A DNA stretch of 20,592 bases from Paramacrobiotus richtersi (Eukaryota; Tardigrada; Eutardigrada; Parachela; Macrobiotidae): NCBI GenBank assembly GCA_034698045.1, contig JAQGAU010001212.1, forward strand, positions 1 through 20,592. The letters are read 5' to 3'. This document shows, piece after piece, positions 10,900-20,592 of the stretch (position 1 is its first letter; each line of letters opens with the position of its first letter). Position numbers and translations under genes: made by a program. The notes beneath the pieces were generated by a model that was not told where the DNA came from, ran no database searches, and worked only from the letters and a program-made list of their open reading frames with translations.

Positions 10900-11556
10900 T
10901 TCAAAGCTTAGAAACAATGTACCTATGCATTTGATTCACGTAGTCACAGCTACCACGTCTATTGGTAAATGGCGGGAGGGTTTTCCCAAAGATCCCATCG
11001 AGACATCTTTCTGTAAACACTTTGTTTCAAGAGCTTTTCTAAATTCAGCAGTAATAGCTTCGTTAGCGATGCGCTGTCGGCTTGATCAGTACCTAGATAT
11101 TAAGCTGCGCTGCCGTAACACGCGAAGCAACTCAGCTCAATGGATTCTTCTAGCAGTCTATCTGATTTGCAGATCCTTAATGTTAAGTAAACACTTCAAT
11201 CATGACACACGCCTTTACTTTGCGGTGTGCGGAGTCTTTTAATAACAGTGAAGCACAACAGGTTCTGCACGTGTGGGCGCCGGTAATAATAGATTTGTTG
11301 CGTAACTCCCAGTCATTTGTTACCGCTGGATCTAATTGCTGATGTCTCCAGAGACTTTCGCTTGTCTTTAATCTTTGGACAAGGTAGGCACATATCCATT
11401 CGACGGTATCATACAGTCCATGGAAGCGGCACATTCACCACATGTCGGTGTCGAGCAATGTTTCGACAATCTCGGGATTTCTTTTCGGGAAAGGCTACTT
11501 AAAGGTGACTTTTGAAATGTCGATCTCCAGTTCATAATCACGTACTTACGGTCGCA
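10900..11556. other. Spacer between the deubiquitinase and cyclase genes
   Basis: No supportable gene was found. The longest plus frame (10925-11242) has no recognisable motif. The cyclase promoter and 5' UTR should lie here, but no core promoter element could be assigned with confidence. Confidence 0.4.
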
Positions 11557-14500
11557 ATGGACTCTATTCATCGCGCAATTCTCGTTTGCTTTTTGCTCGT
11601 AACCGTGTATTGGGAAGCATGTTTCTCCGAGCGGCGTCTGGAAATGATCAGCATCCTACCAATGAATGTTCCTGTTGGACCGGCGCTGACCTACTCCGGT
11701 TCGGCGTTACAAATGTCGGTCGAGACAGCCAATGAACGGTTCAAGGGTTCATTTAATATTTCGCTGAAATTACTGTATAATGAGCAGTACAAGACTTGTG
11801 ATGAGACGGCTGCCAATACGGCTTGGATGTTTGCGGAACATATGCTCAGAAACTGGGACGAAAAGATTCGTACAAATGAGTGTTCTGCTGTTGTTGCCGT
11901 GGGTAAGGCACGACACCACAAGGTCACATAAATCAGTAGTAATGGACTCATCTTAATTTCCATAGGGTGTGCCGGATTCACCAATCCCGCTTACTTAGCG
12001 AAAGGTTAGTACACAGATTATTCTCTTCCGGCTTTGTGCGTAACAACCCTTTTCATTATTTGATACTATAGAATGGAATGTTCCGATCTTCTCGACGTAG
12101 GTTCTGCTCCATATTGTCCTTAACTTTTTACTTTTATCAGTTTCCTTTCCTTGCAGCGGTATAATGCAACAAACCGAAGTTAGTCCACGCGAGTTTCCAT
12201 CAGCTATTGCGCTCAGTGGAACATACGAAGGGTTCGCAACGGTTTTTATGCACATCTTCCGTATGAACCGATGGTACCACGTCACGGCTCTTCTTGATAC
12301 TGCGGCAACAAATGTAATTTACGTAAACACCGCGAATGCCCTTCAACGACTGGCCAAAGCAGATTCGTCACGGAATTTCCAAATTCAAACTGTGCAGTTT
12401 AACGGGTCAAAGACCGAGAGCGTGTTGCCGGCCTTGGACGTTGCGAGAAAAAGGAGCAGAAGTAAGACTGCGAGTTTTAAATCTACGGTATTTTCGTATA
12501 CACCATGGCGATAAATACCGTAAATGTGGTTACAACAGCACAGAATAATGTGCATCTTCCTATTGCAGTCATTATCCTGTTTTGTCACGCGAAGGTCGGA
12601 ATAGGTCTTCTGGTAAGTGCTACTTGTCACAACAACAAAATGCCGCCTGGAACCGGTCTTTATTGTTGTAATTACACTGATCATCGGTAATTAAAACAGT
12701 CAACAATTCTCGTAGTGACCGTGTCATAACTATTTACCACGCACAGTAGAAACCAGGGTCCATGACCCAATGGTACAAATTCCCCAGGCTCCGAACATTA
12801 AGCTCTATAATCTTAGAGAATCTTTGCAGAATGCAGCCGATTCTTTTCAAATGGTGAACAAGGACTATGTAAGCAAAAGAAAAGGAGTCCACCCTCGCTA
12901 ATTAATAACTGATAACTCTCCAATAATGTAGGTGTATCTTATGCTGCAACCATCCCAAGTGGATATTTATGGAAAGATCGACCTATTTTCCGGTCAACCG
13001 GAATCGGTAATAGTACAGTTTACAGCTATAAATTTACATACGTGAGTATTAATCTGTACTTTTCCCAATGTTTTGCAGAGGTCGAAGCTGTTTAAGAACC
13101 TAATTTATCTAACTACTCATCATTCGGAAGGATCCTTAGTCGATGACCTTAACCAGCGTATCGCCAATCGAACCAAAGCGGAATACAACATCTCCTTCAC
13201 TCCCGAAGCGCCGGTTTGTATTCCTCATTTCTGAATGAAGTTTGACGAATAAAATAGCCTGTTCTTCTTATTTTTAGCCACTTGACTTGTATGGAACAAG
13301 AGGAGCATACGATGCCGTCAGTTTATGGGCAGCGGCCGTCAACCGTTCGTCAACATGCGATGGCGATTTGTTAGCCAATGAGATTCGGGACCATTTGTTC
13401 CACCTGGATACCGGTGTGACCTTTATTCGTTCGGACGGTACACGCTTATTGGATATGGACGTTTATGTGTATAATACGATGGAGCGGTCGCTAAAGGTAG
13501 GGCCGACTAAGGAAGACAGTCTACGCCGAACATACGCGCAGAAACCATCCATGCAGAGAATACAGGATATTCGCAAACCACAGGTGGACACTTTTCTTTT
13601 CAGGTCGCAATGTGGTATGATTCCTCAATGGATAGTGTAATTTGGATTGGGCAACCTTACGCGGCCTCGGAGAATACCACTAATCCGCTGATCGATCCGG
13701 TTCGGGATATTCCCATTTGCGGATTTTTGGAATCGAGCGACAGCTGTTCGCAGGGTATTCATAAAAAAATATAACGTGACTCCTCTGACGTTCCCACGCT
13801 ATTCACTGTTCAGGAGACACAAAGTACATAGAGATAACATTGAAACAAACATTTATCCAATTCACAGTCGATAATTGGGTGTTTTGTTCAACTCTGCTTT
13901 TACTAATAGAAAGAACCACAGTGGAATGAATAGCAGCCTCTAATCAAGTAGTTACCCTTGTTGACGTGATTTGGTTTGCAGGGCCACTGGATATCACGAC
14001 CGTGGTAGTTAGCGCAGTTGTGGTTATTTTCCTTAGCCTGGCTGTTAGCTTACTCGCAATCAAACTGTGAGTGGACTGTAGACTCATTCATGAAAACGGC
14101 ACCAGCAAACCGAAAATGATAACCAGTCACTGGATTTTTTCTGTAGAATTGTCAGACAAAAGACCGAAAAGTGGTGGCTAATTCACGACGAGCATATGCC
14201 TCAACGTATGTTGACCTATGCAGATCATCCAAACAGCTTCCAGGCTGAATTCCCTGGTAGCCCGGTCTGGATCCAGACATATCCCTGTAATCATGCCAAA
14301 GATTTATCCATCAGTATCCTCAACAAACTCAGTACACTTAAAAAAGTGCGTGACCTTCATCTCACAGATAAGTGTAGTAAACGGAGCCTTTCGATTGCAG
14401 CACAACTTAGCACCGATTCCTTCGAAAATAAGCAGCAATTCACGGTCTTAGGTTATCTGTACTGCATACGCTCTTCTTTTCAGATGGCATATATTGATCA

Positions 14501-16334
14501 CGATAACATCAACAAGCTGTTCGGAATCTGTGTTCTTCCAAGAGAACTCAGACTGGTTACGGCGTATGCTAAGCATGGATCTATTCGAACATTAGGAGAC
14601 CGTATGCGAGTGGACAATGATTTAGTGGTAGCTCTTATTGGTGGCTTCGCAGAGGTAAGACATATTTAACACAACGTTTATTCTGCTTTCTTAGAATGTT
14701 TAACTTCCTTTGCAGGGTTTGTCATTTATCCATTCGTCCAAACTTCGCTTCCACGGTCAGCTTTGCCCCGACTGCTGCGTAGTCAATTCGCGGTTCACAT
14801 TAAAGATTGCCGAATTAGGCTATGAAGCCATTCTGCATCGCTTGGTGAATGACCAACATAAACGCCATCTCAATAAGCGATACATTGCGCCAGAGTTGCT
14901 AACCCACAAAGGCAGCGTGCCGATTGACACGCGAGCCAAGGGAGACACGTATGCATTCGGGATAATTGTTGAGGAACTCCTTATGGACGATGCGACGCAT
15001 GTTCGCGTTGCGGTAACCAAAGACAAGAACAATAAGCAGACCTTGCCGGAAACATTCAAATTTTTGTTTCGCACGTGCGCGGCAAATGACCCGGAGAGCA
15101 GGCCATCGATGGTGGTTGTTAGACAGAAACTGCAAAAGCTGTTGGGGCGACGTTTTAACAACTACACCCAGATAACCATGTCCCGGATTGTGAAGTATGC
15201 CGAAAATTTGGAAGAATCGGTTGCTGTCAGAACAGAGGAACTGAAAACAGAACGGGCCAAATGCGAATCATTGCTGCGGGAACTGCTGCCAGAGTATGTG
15301 TAAAACTGAACTTTTAACTCAATTAACAATAATCAGAGGTGGAATCAAGGTAATGCATATTTCGAAAGCGGGCATGGCACAAAATTATAAGTGCATGATG
15401 TGCAATTATACGTATACTATTTTGAAACAGGACAGTAGTACGGGCGCTACGAAATGGAGTGGGCGTCGAAGCCGAACTGTTTGAAAGTGTATCCGTCTAT
15501 TTTTCAAGCCTGCCGGGATTTCCGGATTGGGTCCAGTCAGTGTTACCACGTGCTGTGATCCACTTTTTAAGTGATATTTATGGCGAGTTCGACAAAAGAA
15601 TTGCTAATTATATTGTTCAGAAGATCGAAACTATCGGCGATGTTTACATGGTTCGTTCATTCACTTCCTTGTAGCGATTATTTGATTTGTGAGACTTTGA
15701 GTAATCTAAACAATAACTCATGCGCTCGTTTTGATACAGGTAGCCAGCGGACTGCCAGTTGTTCATGGCGATCATGCCGTGGAAATCTGCCGAATGGCAC
15801 GATCCCTTTTAAAACATTTTAAAGCGACTATTATTGCGGTTTATCCCAGTTTTGGCTTAGAACTCCGGGCTGGTATCCATTCAGGTAAATACTGCTACTA
15901 CCGGCGTGATAAACGTTAAGGAAATGAGACCTATTATATATATTGGGGCATACTTTAAGGTCCTTGTGTTGCCGGAGTTACTGGAAAGAAAGTTCCGCGA
16001 TACTGTTTGTAAGCACCCATGATTTACGATATCGTAGTGGAAAGGTTATAAGAAGCGTTCTTGCGGCTTTCACAGATTTGGAGATACTGTTAACACAGCG
16101 TCCAGAATGGAAACTGCCGGCGCACCCGGAAAAATTCACATTAGTAGTAAAACGGCTGCGTTGTTGAGCCACAGTGCGAATTTCAGGTGTGAATCAAGAG
16201 GAAACATTCAAATTAAGGTGAGGAACAGGATAACTGTACTTCTGCACACTATACACCTAAGGATATCGATACAAGGGTATTTACACGTGTATTTACAGGG
16301 CAAGGGTGCGATGGAGACGTTTTGGTTGTCATAA
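11557..16334 (+). CDS. Receptor guanylate cyclase (natriuretic-peptide-receptor type), probably cyclase-impaired
   Basis: Exons: 11557-11902, 11966-12004, 12072-12096, 12157-12461 (or to 12495), optional 12569-12612, 12747-12868, 12932-13006, 13079-13213, 13278-13496, 13604-13754, 13982-14066, 14147-14345, 14484-14654, 14716-15299, 15431-15650, 15740-15884, 15960-16008, 16076-16217, 16299-16334; 1015 or 1041 residues. Order (residue numbers from the 1015-residue model): signal peptide (AILVCFLLVTVYW), ligand-binding ANF-receptor domain (CAGFTNPAYLAKEWNVPIFST), one membrane helix at about 476-500 (TTVVVSAVVVIFLSLAVSLL), pseudokinase domain (YIDHDNINKLFGICV, IAPELLTHKG, GDTYAFGIIVEEL), dimerisation coil (YAENLEESVAVRTEEL), cyclase domain (QKIETIGDVYMVASGLPV, PRYCLFGDTVNTASRME). 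Guanine-selecting Glu and Cys, the second metal Asp and the Asn/Arg pair are kept, but family SDIVGFT reads SSLPGFP, so the first metal Asp is Ser. The pseudokinase beta-3 Lys is Gln. Confidence 0.88.
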
Positions 16335-17487
16335 GATCCCGATTGCCAATTCCTGCATATGGGACTGTCGACGTCACCCTGAGATGGTGATGTCAGCAAC
16401 GTGAGAACTAGCAATAATATTCTCTCCTACGTTCGTTATATTATGTGCATATGTGTTAAAGGTTTTAATGCGCATGTTCTTAATTAAAACTCAATGCCTA
16501 CAAGTTCAATCGGTCGGCCATAACTCTCATACTCAAATTATGGTTTACCTACACTGTGTGCGCGACACACAAACATACACAAGCATCAAACAGTTACAAA
16601 TTTGAAGTGTGGATAATGAATGATGAGACACCGATCACACTGATCCTGTCCAGCTCGTTACTTATTCGAGAGCCGTTTCGGGAAACAGCAATATCACATA
16701 CGTAAGGGGATCACAGATCATATCGCACGTATGATTCCGCTCCCAGAAAACCGGCAGCATAAGCGTCTGTACGTTTAGCGCTTAGCGTTTGTCGCCATAT
16801 GGTTGCTTCTTTACTTCAGCTTTCGGAGCAAAGTTTTTGGACATTATCTCATTTAATTGCGCCTGTCATACACAAAGTATTACTCTCCAGTTTGGGCTAC
16901 GGAGTTAGAGGACCTTTATGCGGAGTTTGCGGACTTAAACTGGAATACACGGACCTTCTTGTGCAACAAACAATTTATAATCATTTATACCGATTCTGGG
17001 GAAACTTTCCAACGCCGATTGATGGTCATTAATAAATATCATCATGTCATAATAAATTTATCTGTAACGCATCAGCAGTTCTGCGTGATGTTCTAGCTGT
17101 ATTGTCGCTGAAAGTTCCTGAGAGTACCCGGTAGCATAAGTGCTCCTGAATTGTCATAGTCTGACATTATGCACGAATAGGTACCGCGCGGAACAAATCA
17201 TCTGTGCACGTTCATTTTGCTAAGTGTTACAGTCGACCTGTATTGTGGTCGGTCGGTAGTTGCTTCCCACAAGTCCGGACATGGGAAACAACGACTCCGC
17301 AGCCAGGCGTCATGGAAAAAGTAACGCTCTGCATGATCATCAAAATCACAATTCGCGCCAAATGACAAAAGCTTTGAGTTGTCATGAAATGACTGCACCA
17401 TCTACGGTTTTTCTAGAAAAATATGTTGTTGCTATTTTGAGTGTAATAACTTTACTCCAATGTTTCCGTGATGTTACTGTACAATAC
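16335..17487. other. Convergent 3' flank between the cyclase and the scramblase-like gene
   Basis: Plus-strand polyadenylation candidates are ATTAAA at 16483-16488 and AATAAA at 17031-17036 and 17051-17056. If the later pair is used, the cyclase 3' UTR exceeds 700 bases. Two short overlapping plus frames (16799-17032 and 16857-17096) end around these signals but show no recognisable domain. I see no other structure. Confidence 0.4.
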
Positions 17488-17493
17488 TTTATT
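17488..17493 (-). terminator. Polyadenylation signal of the scramblase-like gene
   Basis: On the minus strand AATAAA lies 9 bases beyond the stop codon at 17504-17502. This implies a very short 3' UTR, consistent with compact convergent genes. Confidence 0.55.
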
Positions 17494-17501
17494 AAATTTC
17501 G

Positions 17502-18615
17502 TTATTCCATTAGGGAAGAGTTGTGTAGTAACATAACAGCGGTGAACAGCAGTACCGCCTTATACTGCACCGGTAGTTCCACGGTCAAAAAGAGATCGGT
17601 ACCGGAGATGGTTACAGTACCACTTCTGCTCAAAGGTGACAACAGCAGAGAAATGCGCCCCACTGGATCTGCAGAAGTCACATTTCTAATCTGTAAAAGG
17701 GATACTGTAAGTCAGTTTTAAATGCATAACCGAGGACGTTTTCCTTCCAAATATACGCAAAACTTACCTCAAGAGCCAATTTTCCAAACAAATTCCGTCG
17801 TTTAATCTCCAGCACTCTTCGCTCATTGGGATCGCGGATCACAGTTTTCCCTAAGAGTAGTCTGGAACGCACACAGATATCACCCATCGCTTGCCCGTTA
17901 TGAAGGGGACTGGTGATGACTGTCCTCTGTAAACAGAGACTTTTCTCGATGTCGCCTTGCAGGATGCACTCTCCCGTTCGGTCGCAAATTTTCGCCATAA
18001 ATGCTTGCTTCTTTTTGAGAGGTCCGCGACTGGAGAAGGTGCTCACAACCAGAGAGGAATATAGTATGCTTCCCGTTCTGTCTCGAATATGGTAGTGGTC
18101 TCCTCGAACAATGCCTGTCGTTTCTGTTGAAAAAAAGGCGCTCACGGACTGACAGGGCATGCGTACGTACATCTACCGAGATAACAGAAAAACCAATACG
18201 CTAACGTTAAGTGCAAGATATTCGCAATATTAAATAACTATAGTCATTTCTAGCTATTTTTCTTCACGCTCTCTGTTCGCGCGGAAGATATCCGCGATAG
18301 TATGTTCTATATAGCCGAGTCTACTGTAAGCAGACTGGCTGTAAATTATTTGTCCGTCTAACTACGTAACGGTACCTTACCTGCCGTAGAGGGATGCTTT
18401 TCAATTGTCAGGACGTAATGGTTAACACCAGCAAGATACTGGAATCCAGGTAAACACTGTGGAGAAGGTTGCAACTCCGGTACCCAATCTTCGGGTAGAG
18501 TATCGTCCGCTTGCTTCTTCGGCGGCCAGTACGACGGATGCCGGATAGTGTGTAGACTCCGTTGGTAATCTGTCACGGCATCGCCGATCCGGGGAAACAC
18601 TACATTCTCGTCCAT
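17502..18615 (-). CDS. Diverged phospholipid-scramblase-family protein
   Basis: Minus-strand exons 18615-18381, 18123-17768 and 17690-17502 have agreeing phases (1, 0) and encode 259 residues from ATG 18615. Although diverged, it follows the scramblase fold in order: LPGFQYLAGVNHYVL (family PPGLEYL..DQ), YHIRDRTGSILY (family YEIKNSAGQRIYFA), FMAKICDRTGECIL (family FHMRILDNLGQEVI), TSPLHNGQAMGDICV (family SPPG..IGYV), RDPNERRVLEIK, TSADPVGRISLLL (family SADE..VGKIS), and a C-terminal hydrophobic segment YKAVLLFTAVMLL. The palmitoylated Cys-rich cluster (CCxPCC) is absent, and the EF-hand-like [10 protein letters not shown] segment reads SGTDLFLTVELP, so calcium-driven lipid scrambling is doubtful. 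The canonical paralogue lies just upstream on the same strand, which indicates tandem duplication followed by fast change. A tubby-like, non-scrambling role is possible. Confidence 0.75.
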
Positions 18616-19308
18616 GGTTAATTATTGAAAATACGTGCAGTGCCACTGGAATAATATGGAAATGATGGCTGACAGTGAACTGTTTCCATGTTAATTTCCA
18701 TCAGCAGTACAGTCTGGCTCAGCTGAACGTGCCACACGTGCGCTTCACCCGAAGGTAAGCAACAGTCGGTTGTTCGCAGAAAGATAACAGTTTTTGAACT
18801 GTTTTCATTCTACAACTGAATTTCGACGATGTAACCGTAATGTTAGATAACTGTGCAATAAAAGCAGATTACGACTAAATTGACCTTCGCGATAAGATAG
18901 CGAAAGAAAGGACAGTGTTTATTGTTTGGATCTTTTCAATCCGTTCTATCCTGACAACTGAGCGTAACGCATTTCAACACAACGATTTCGATTTTATTCT
19001 CCAATAACCTTTGCTACATAACATGTTAGGTCTTACGTATAAAAATTGGCACAAGCCTTATAATAAGGACCTACTTTCCGTTCTGAACACAGACCACATC
19101 ATCAATACGTTACAAGATGGAAGTTCATATTAACAGAACTGCAGGTAAATTAAAAAACGTACAAAATAGTCGTCGCATTTCAACTGCTTCTTGGTTTTAC
19201 TAAAAATCACAGTTTTTCGTTAAAACATGGACTGTCAAAAGCTTTACGTTATCATCGCAACATATTCGGCAAAATTCATCCGTTCCAAAGGGTGATCCGA
19301 ATATAAGG
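18616..19308. other. Spacer between the two tandem scramblase genes
   Basis: No gene is supported. On the minus strand it should contain the 3' UTR of the upstream scramblase and the promoter of the diverged copy. A minus-strand AATAAA at 18998-18993 is 311 bases past the scramblase stop and is the best polyadenylation candidate. A 6-bp inverted repeat (CGCGGA/TCCGCG, 18280-18296) lies just outside, within the first intron of the diverged copy. Confidence 0.35.
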
Positions 19309-20592
19309 TTAGCGGTTGTTGTGGTTTGATGTCTCAAAGTACAAGAAATCCTGCAACAAAAACTGTTAGGGAAACAATGCAAATTTCATGGTGCAGTTTT
19401 TGCATACAATTAGGAACAAAGCTCCTAAAAGAGTGGCTTTTGTTTGCACATCCAAGTCCATAGGGAACTGTATGCCAAAATTATCCGCATCAGTGTAAGC
19501 TTCTTTAAGCATTCCAGTCCACTGCTTGGATATTTTTCCCACAACTTTTGTTTCATCGGCACTCAGTACCTGCGTTTTAAAGATAAAACGTTAGATAAAC
19601 GTAATTTATCGAGCCACAAGCTTATATGCAAGCGTTACCGGAAATTCGACGTCGCTGCAACAGGCAATCTTGCAGATTGGTCCTGTTATACGAAGAACCG
19701 TTTGTCGCTGGGCGTTCTCGATGCGGAACTTCGGCACAAGGAACGACCACTCCTCGATAATGTAGCCAATGGGATTTCCCGGAGGAGACATCACTTCCAG
19801 TTCCTAATACAAGCTAGCGTTTAAAATTACCTTTGCGCGTAAATATTTCGGAACGTTTTCTGCGTACCTGAAGGCAGCACGGCCAGCAACATCCTGTACA
19901 TTTAAGCGGCCGGAACAAGTGCATAACTTCGTTCTTGGCATTGTCAAAGATCCGCATATCAAACGGCCGAATTGGACCACAGTAATTGCGGGTACAACAG
20001 TCGTTATCTTCCGCTGCATAGTACACCTGTTGTCCCATACTGTTCATAATGTCGTATTTGTTATTGCCTTCCCATCCAGTAAGAACTATGAAGAAGGAAA
20101 CACGCCATGTCATATAGCAGAAAGTAAGAAAAAGAGCAGTAAGTGAACATAAAGAAACGTTTCTGTATTACGCTATGGGTGACTTATTCGCCCGTTTAAG
20201 AATAACCTACGCTCAAAAATTTCCACTTTCTGCTTGACCAGCAACTGATCCACCATAGTCAGGTATTCCAGTCCAGGCGGACATCCAACAGGTATCTGTG
20301 GCGCCTGCATTAGAGCCTGTGGTGGAGTGGGATGGGCCAATCCCTGACCGCCCATGTGGTTACTGTACATTGTCTGCATGGGAATGCCCATCTGAGGCTG
20401 TTCCATGATTGGTTGCTGCAAATGCGCGGGATAGGGCGCAGGCTGTCCGGCTGGATATGGCGCAGGTTGTCCGGCTGGATATGGCGCGGGCTGTCCGGCT
20501 GGATAGGGCGCAGGTTGTCCAGCTGGATACGGAGCGGCCGCTACGGGCGGATAGAGAGGAGGAGCCGGAGCCGCTGCTGGCTCAGTCGGCTT
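19309..20592 (-). CDS. Phospholipid scramblase (PLSCR family), 5' end beyond the window
   Basis: Minus-strand exons: from beyond 20592 to 20211, then 20085-19868, 19803-19639, 19569-19408, 19350-19309. Phases agree and 322 residues are visible. A Pro-rich N-terminus holds a PPLY (PPxY) motif and repeated PYPAGQPA, as in PLSCR1. The core follows: [70 protein letters not shown] (the palmitoylated Cys cluster), [45 protein letters not shown] (the EF-hand-like calcium-binding segment) and the C-terminal helix [16 protein letters not shown]. The family moves phospholipids between membrane leaflets on calcium rise or acts as a DNA/protein-binding regulator. The last exon is small; reading through the 57-base final intron would replace DFLYFE with a short unrelated tail. 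No start codon is visible. Confidence 0.93.
20429..20537 (-). repeat. 24-bp tandem coding repeat (PYPAGQPA units)
   Basis: Four 24-base units (20429-20524) plus a partial fifth, differing by only a few bases, lie inside the scramblase N-terminal exon. They encode four near-identical Pro-rich octapeptides. Because the period is a multiple of three, copy-number changes would keep the frame. Confidence 0.9.

Noticed and set aside
12505..12690. Continuous frame reading through the optional cyclase exon as a single long exon
   Set aside because: It would need the upstream intron retained, and it ends in a stop before the next well-supported exon.
16799..17096. Plus-strand open frames near AATAAA signals as a small gene
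   Set aside because: Two overlapping frames, neither with a recognisable motif or clear splice sites; more likely 3' UTR of the cyclase.
17260..17721. Plus-strand frame of 153 codons
   Set aside because: It overlaps the last exon of the minus-strand scramblase-like gene, which has agreeing splice phase, family landmarks and its own AATAAA.
19129..19138. Alternative last scramblase exon reading Phe-Cys-stop after acceptor CTGCAG
   Set aside because: The exon at 19350-19309 restores the family ending DFLYFE with a 57-base intron, a far better match.

Overview
The window is nuclear animal DNA. Its genes are split by many short GT-AG introns, most of them about 55-140 bases, and they encode animal protein families: an ataxin-2-like protein, a USP2-type deubiquitinase, a receptor guanylate cyclase and two phospholipid scramblases. 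Compact introns, dense genes and a natriuretic-receptor-type cyclase suit a small-genome ecdysozoan such as a tardigrade. That placement is inference; nothing in the sequence fixes the species. I built exon models by hand by matching splice-site phases. Four of the five main genes join into one open frame; the cyclase does so too, but with two competing models at one junction.

Layout. 1-590 (+): a possible two-exon tail of an unrecognised gene that enters from the left. 1738-5648 (+): an 11-exon ataxin-2-like gene with an Lsm-like fold and a PAM2 motif; its last intron carries a roughly 400-base array of a 10-base repeat. 5979-7479: no convincing gene. 7480-10682 (+): an 11-exon USP2-like deubiquitinase with an intact catalytic domain and a long Ser/Arg-rich N-terminus holding two KEN motifs. 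11557-16334 (+): an 18- or 19-exon receptor guanylate cyclase in which the first metal-binding aspartate of the cyclase domain is replaced by serine. 17502-18615 (-): a three-exon, highly diverged scramblase-like gene. 19309 to the right edge (-): a canonical phospholipid scramblase whose 5' end lies beyond the window. The two scramblase genes lie head to tail, and the cyclase and the diverged scramblase converge.

There is no operon logic, and the genes need not act together. The most notable points are the probable pseudo-cyclase receptor, the scramblase pair in which one copy has lost the cysteine cluster and calcium-site residues, the 10-base-period intronic array, and several open-frame splicing alternatives (a 9-residue microexon in USP2, a stop-free 138-base intron and an ambiguous exon in the cyclase).
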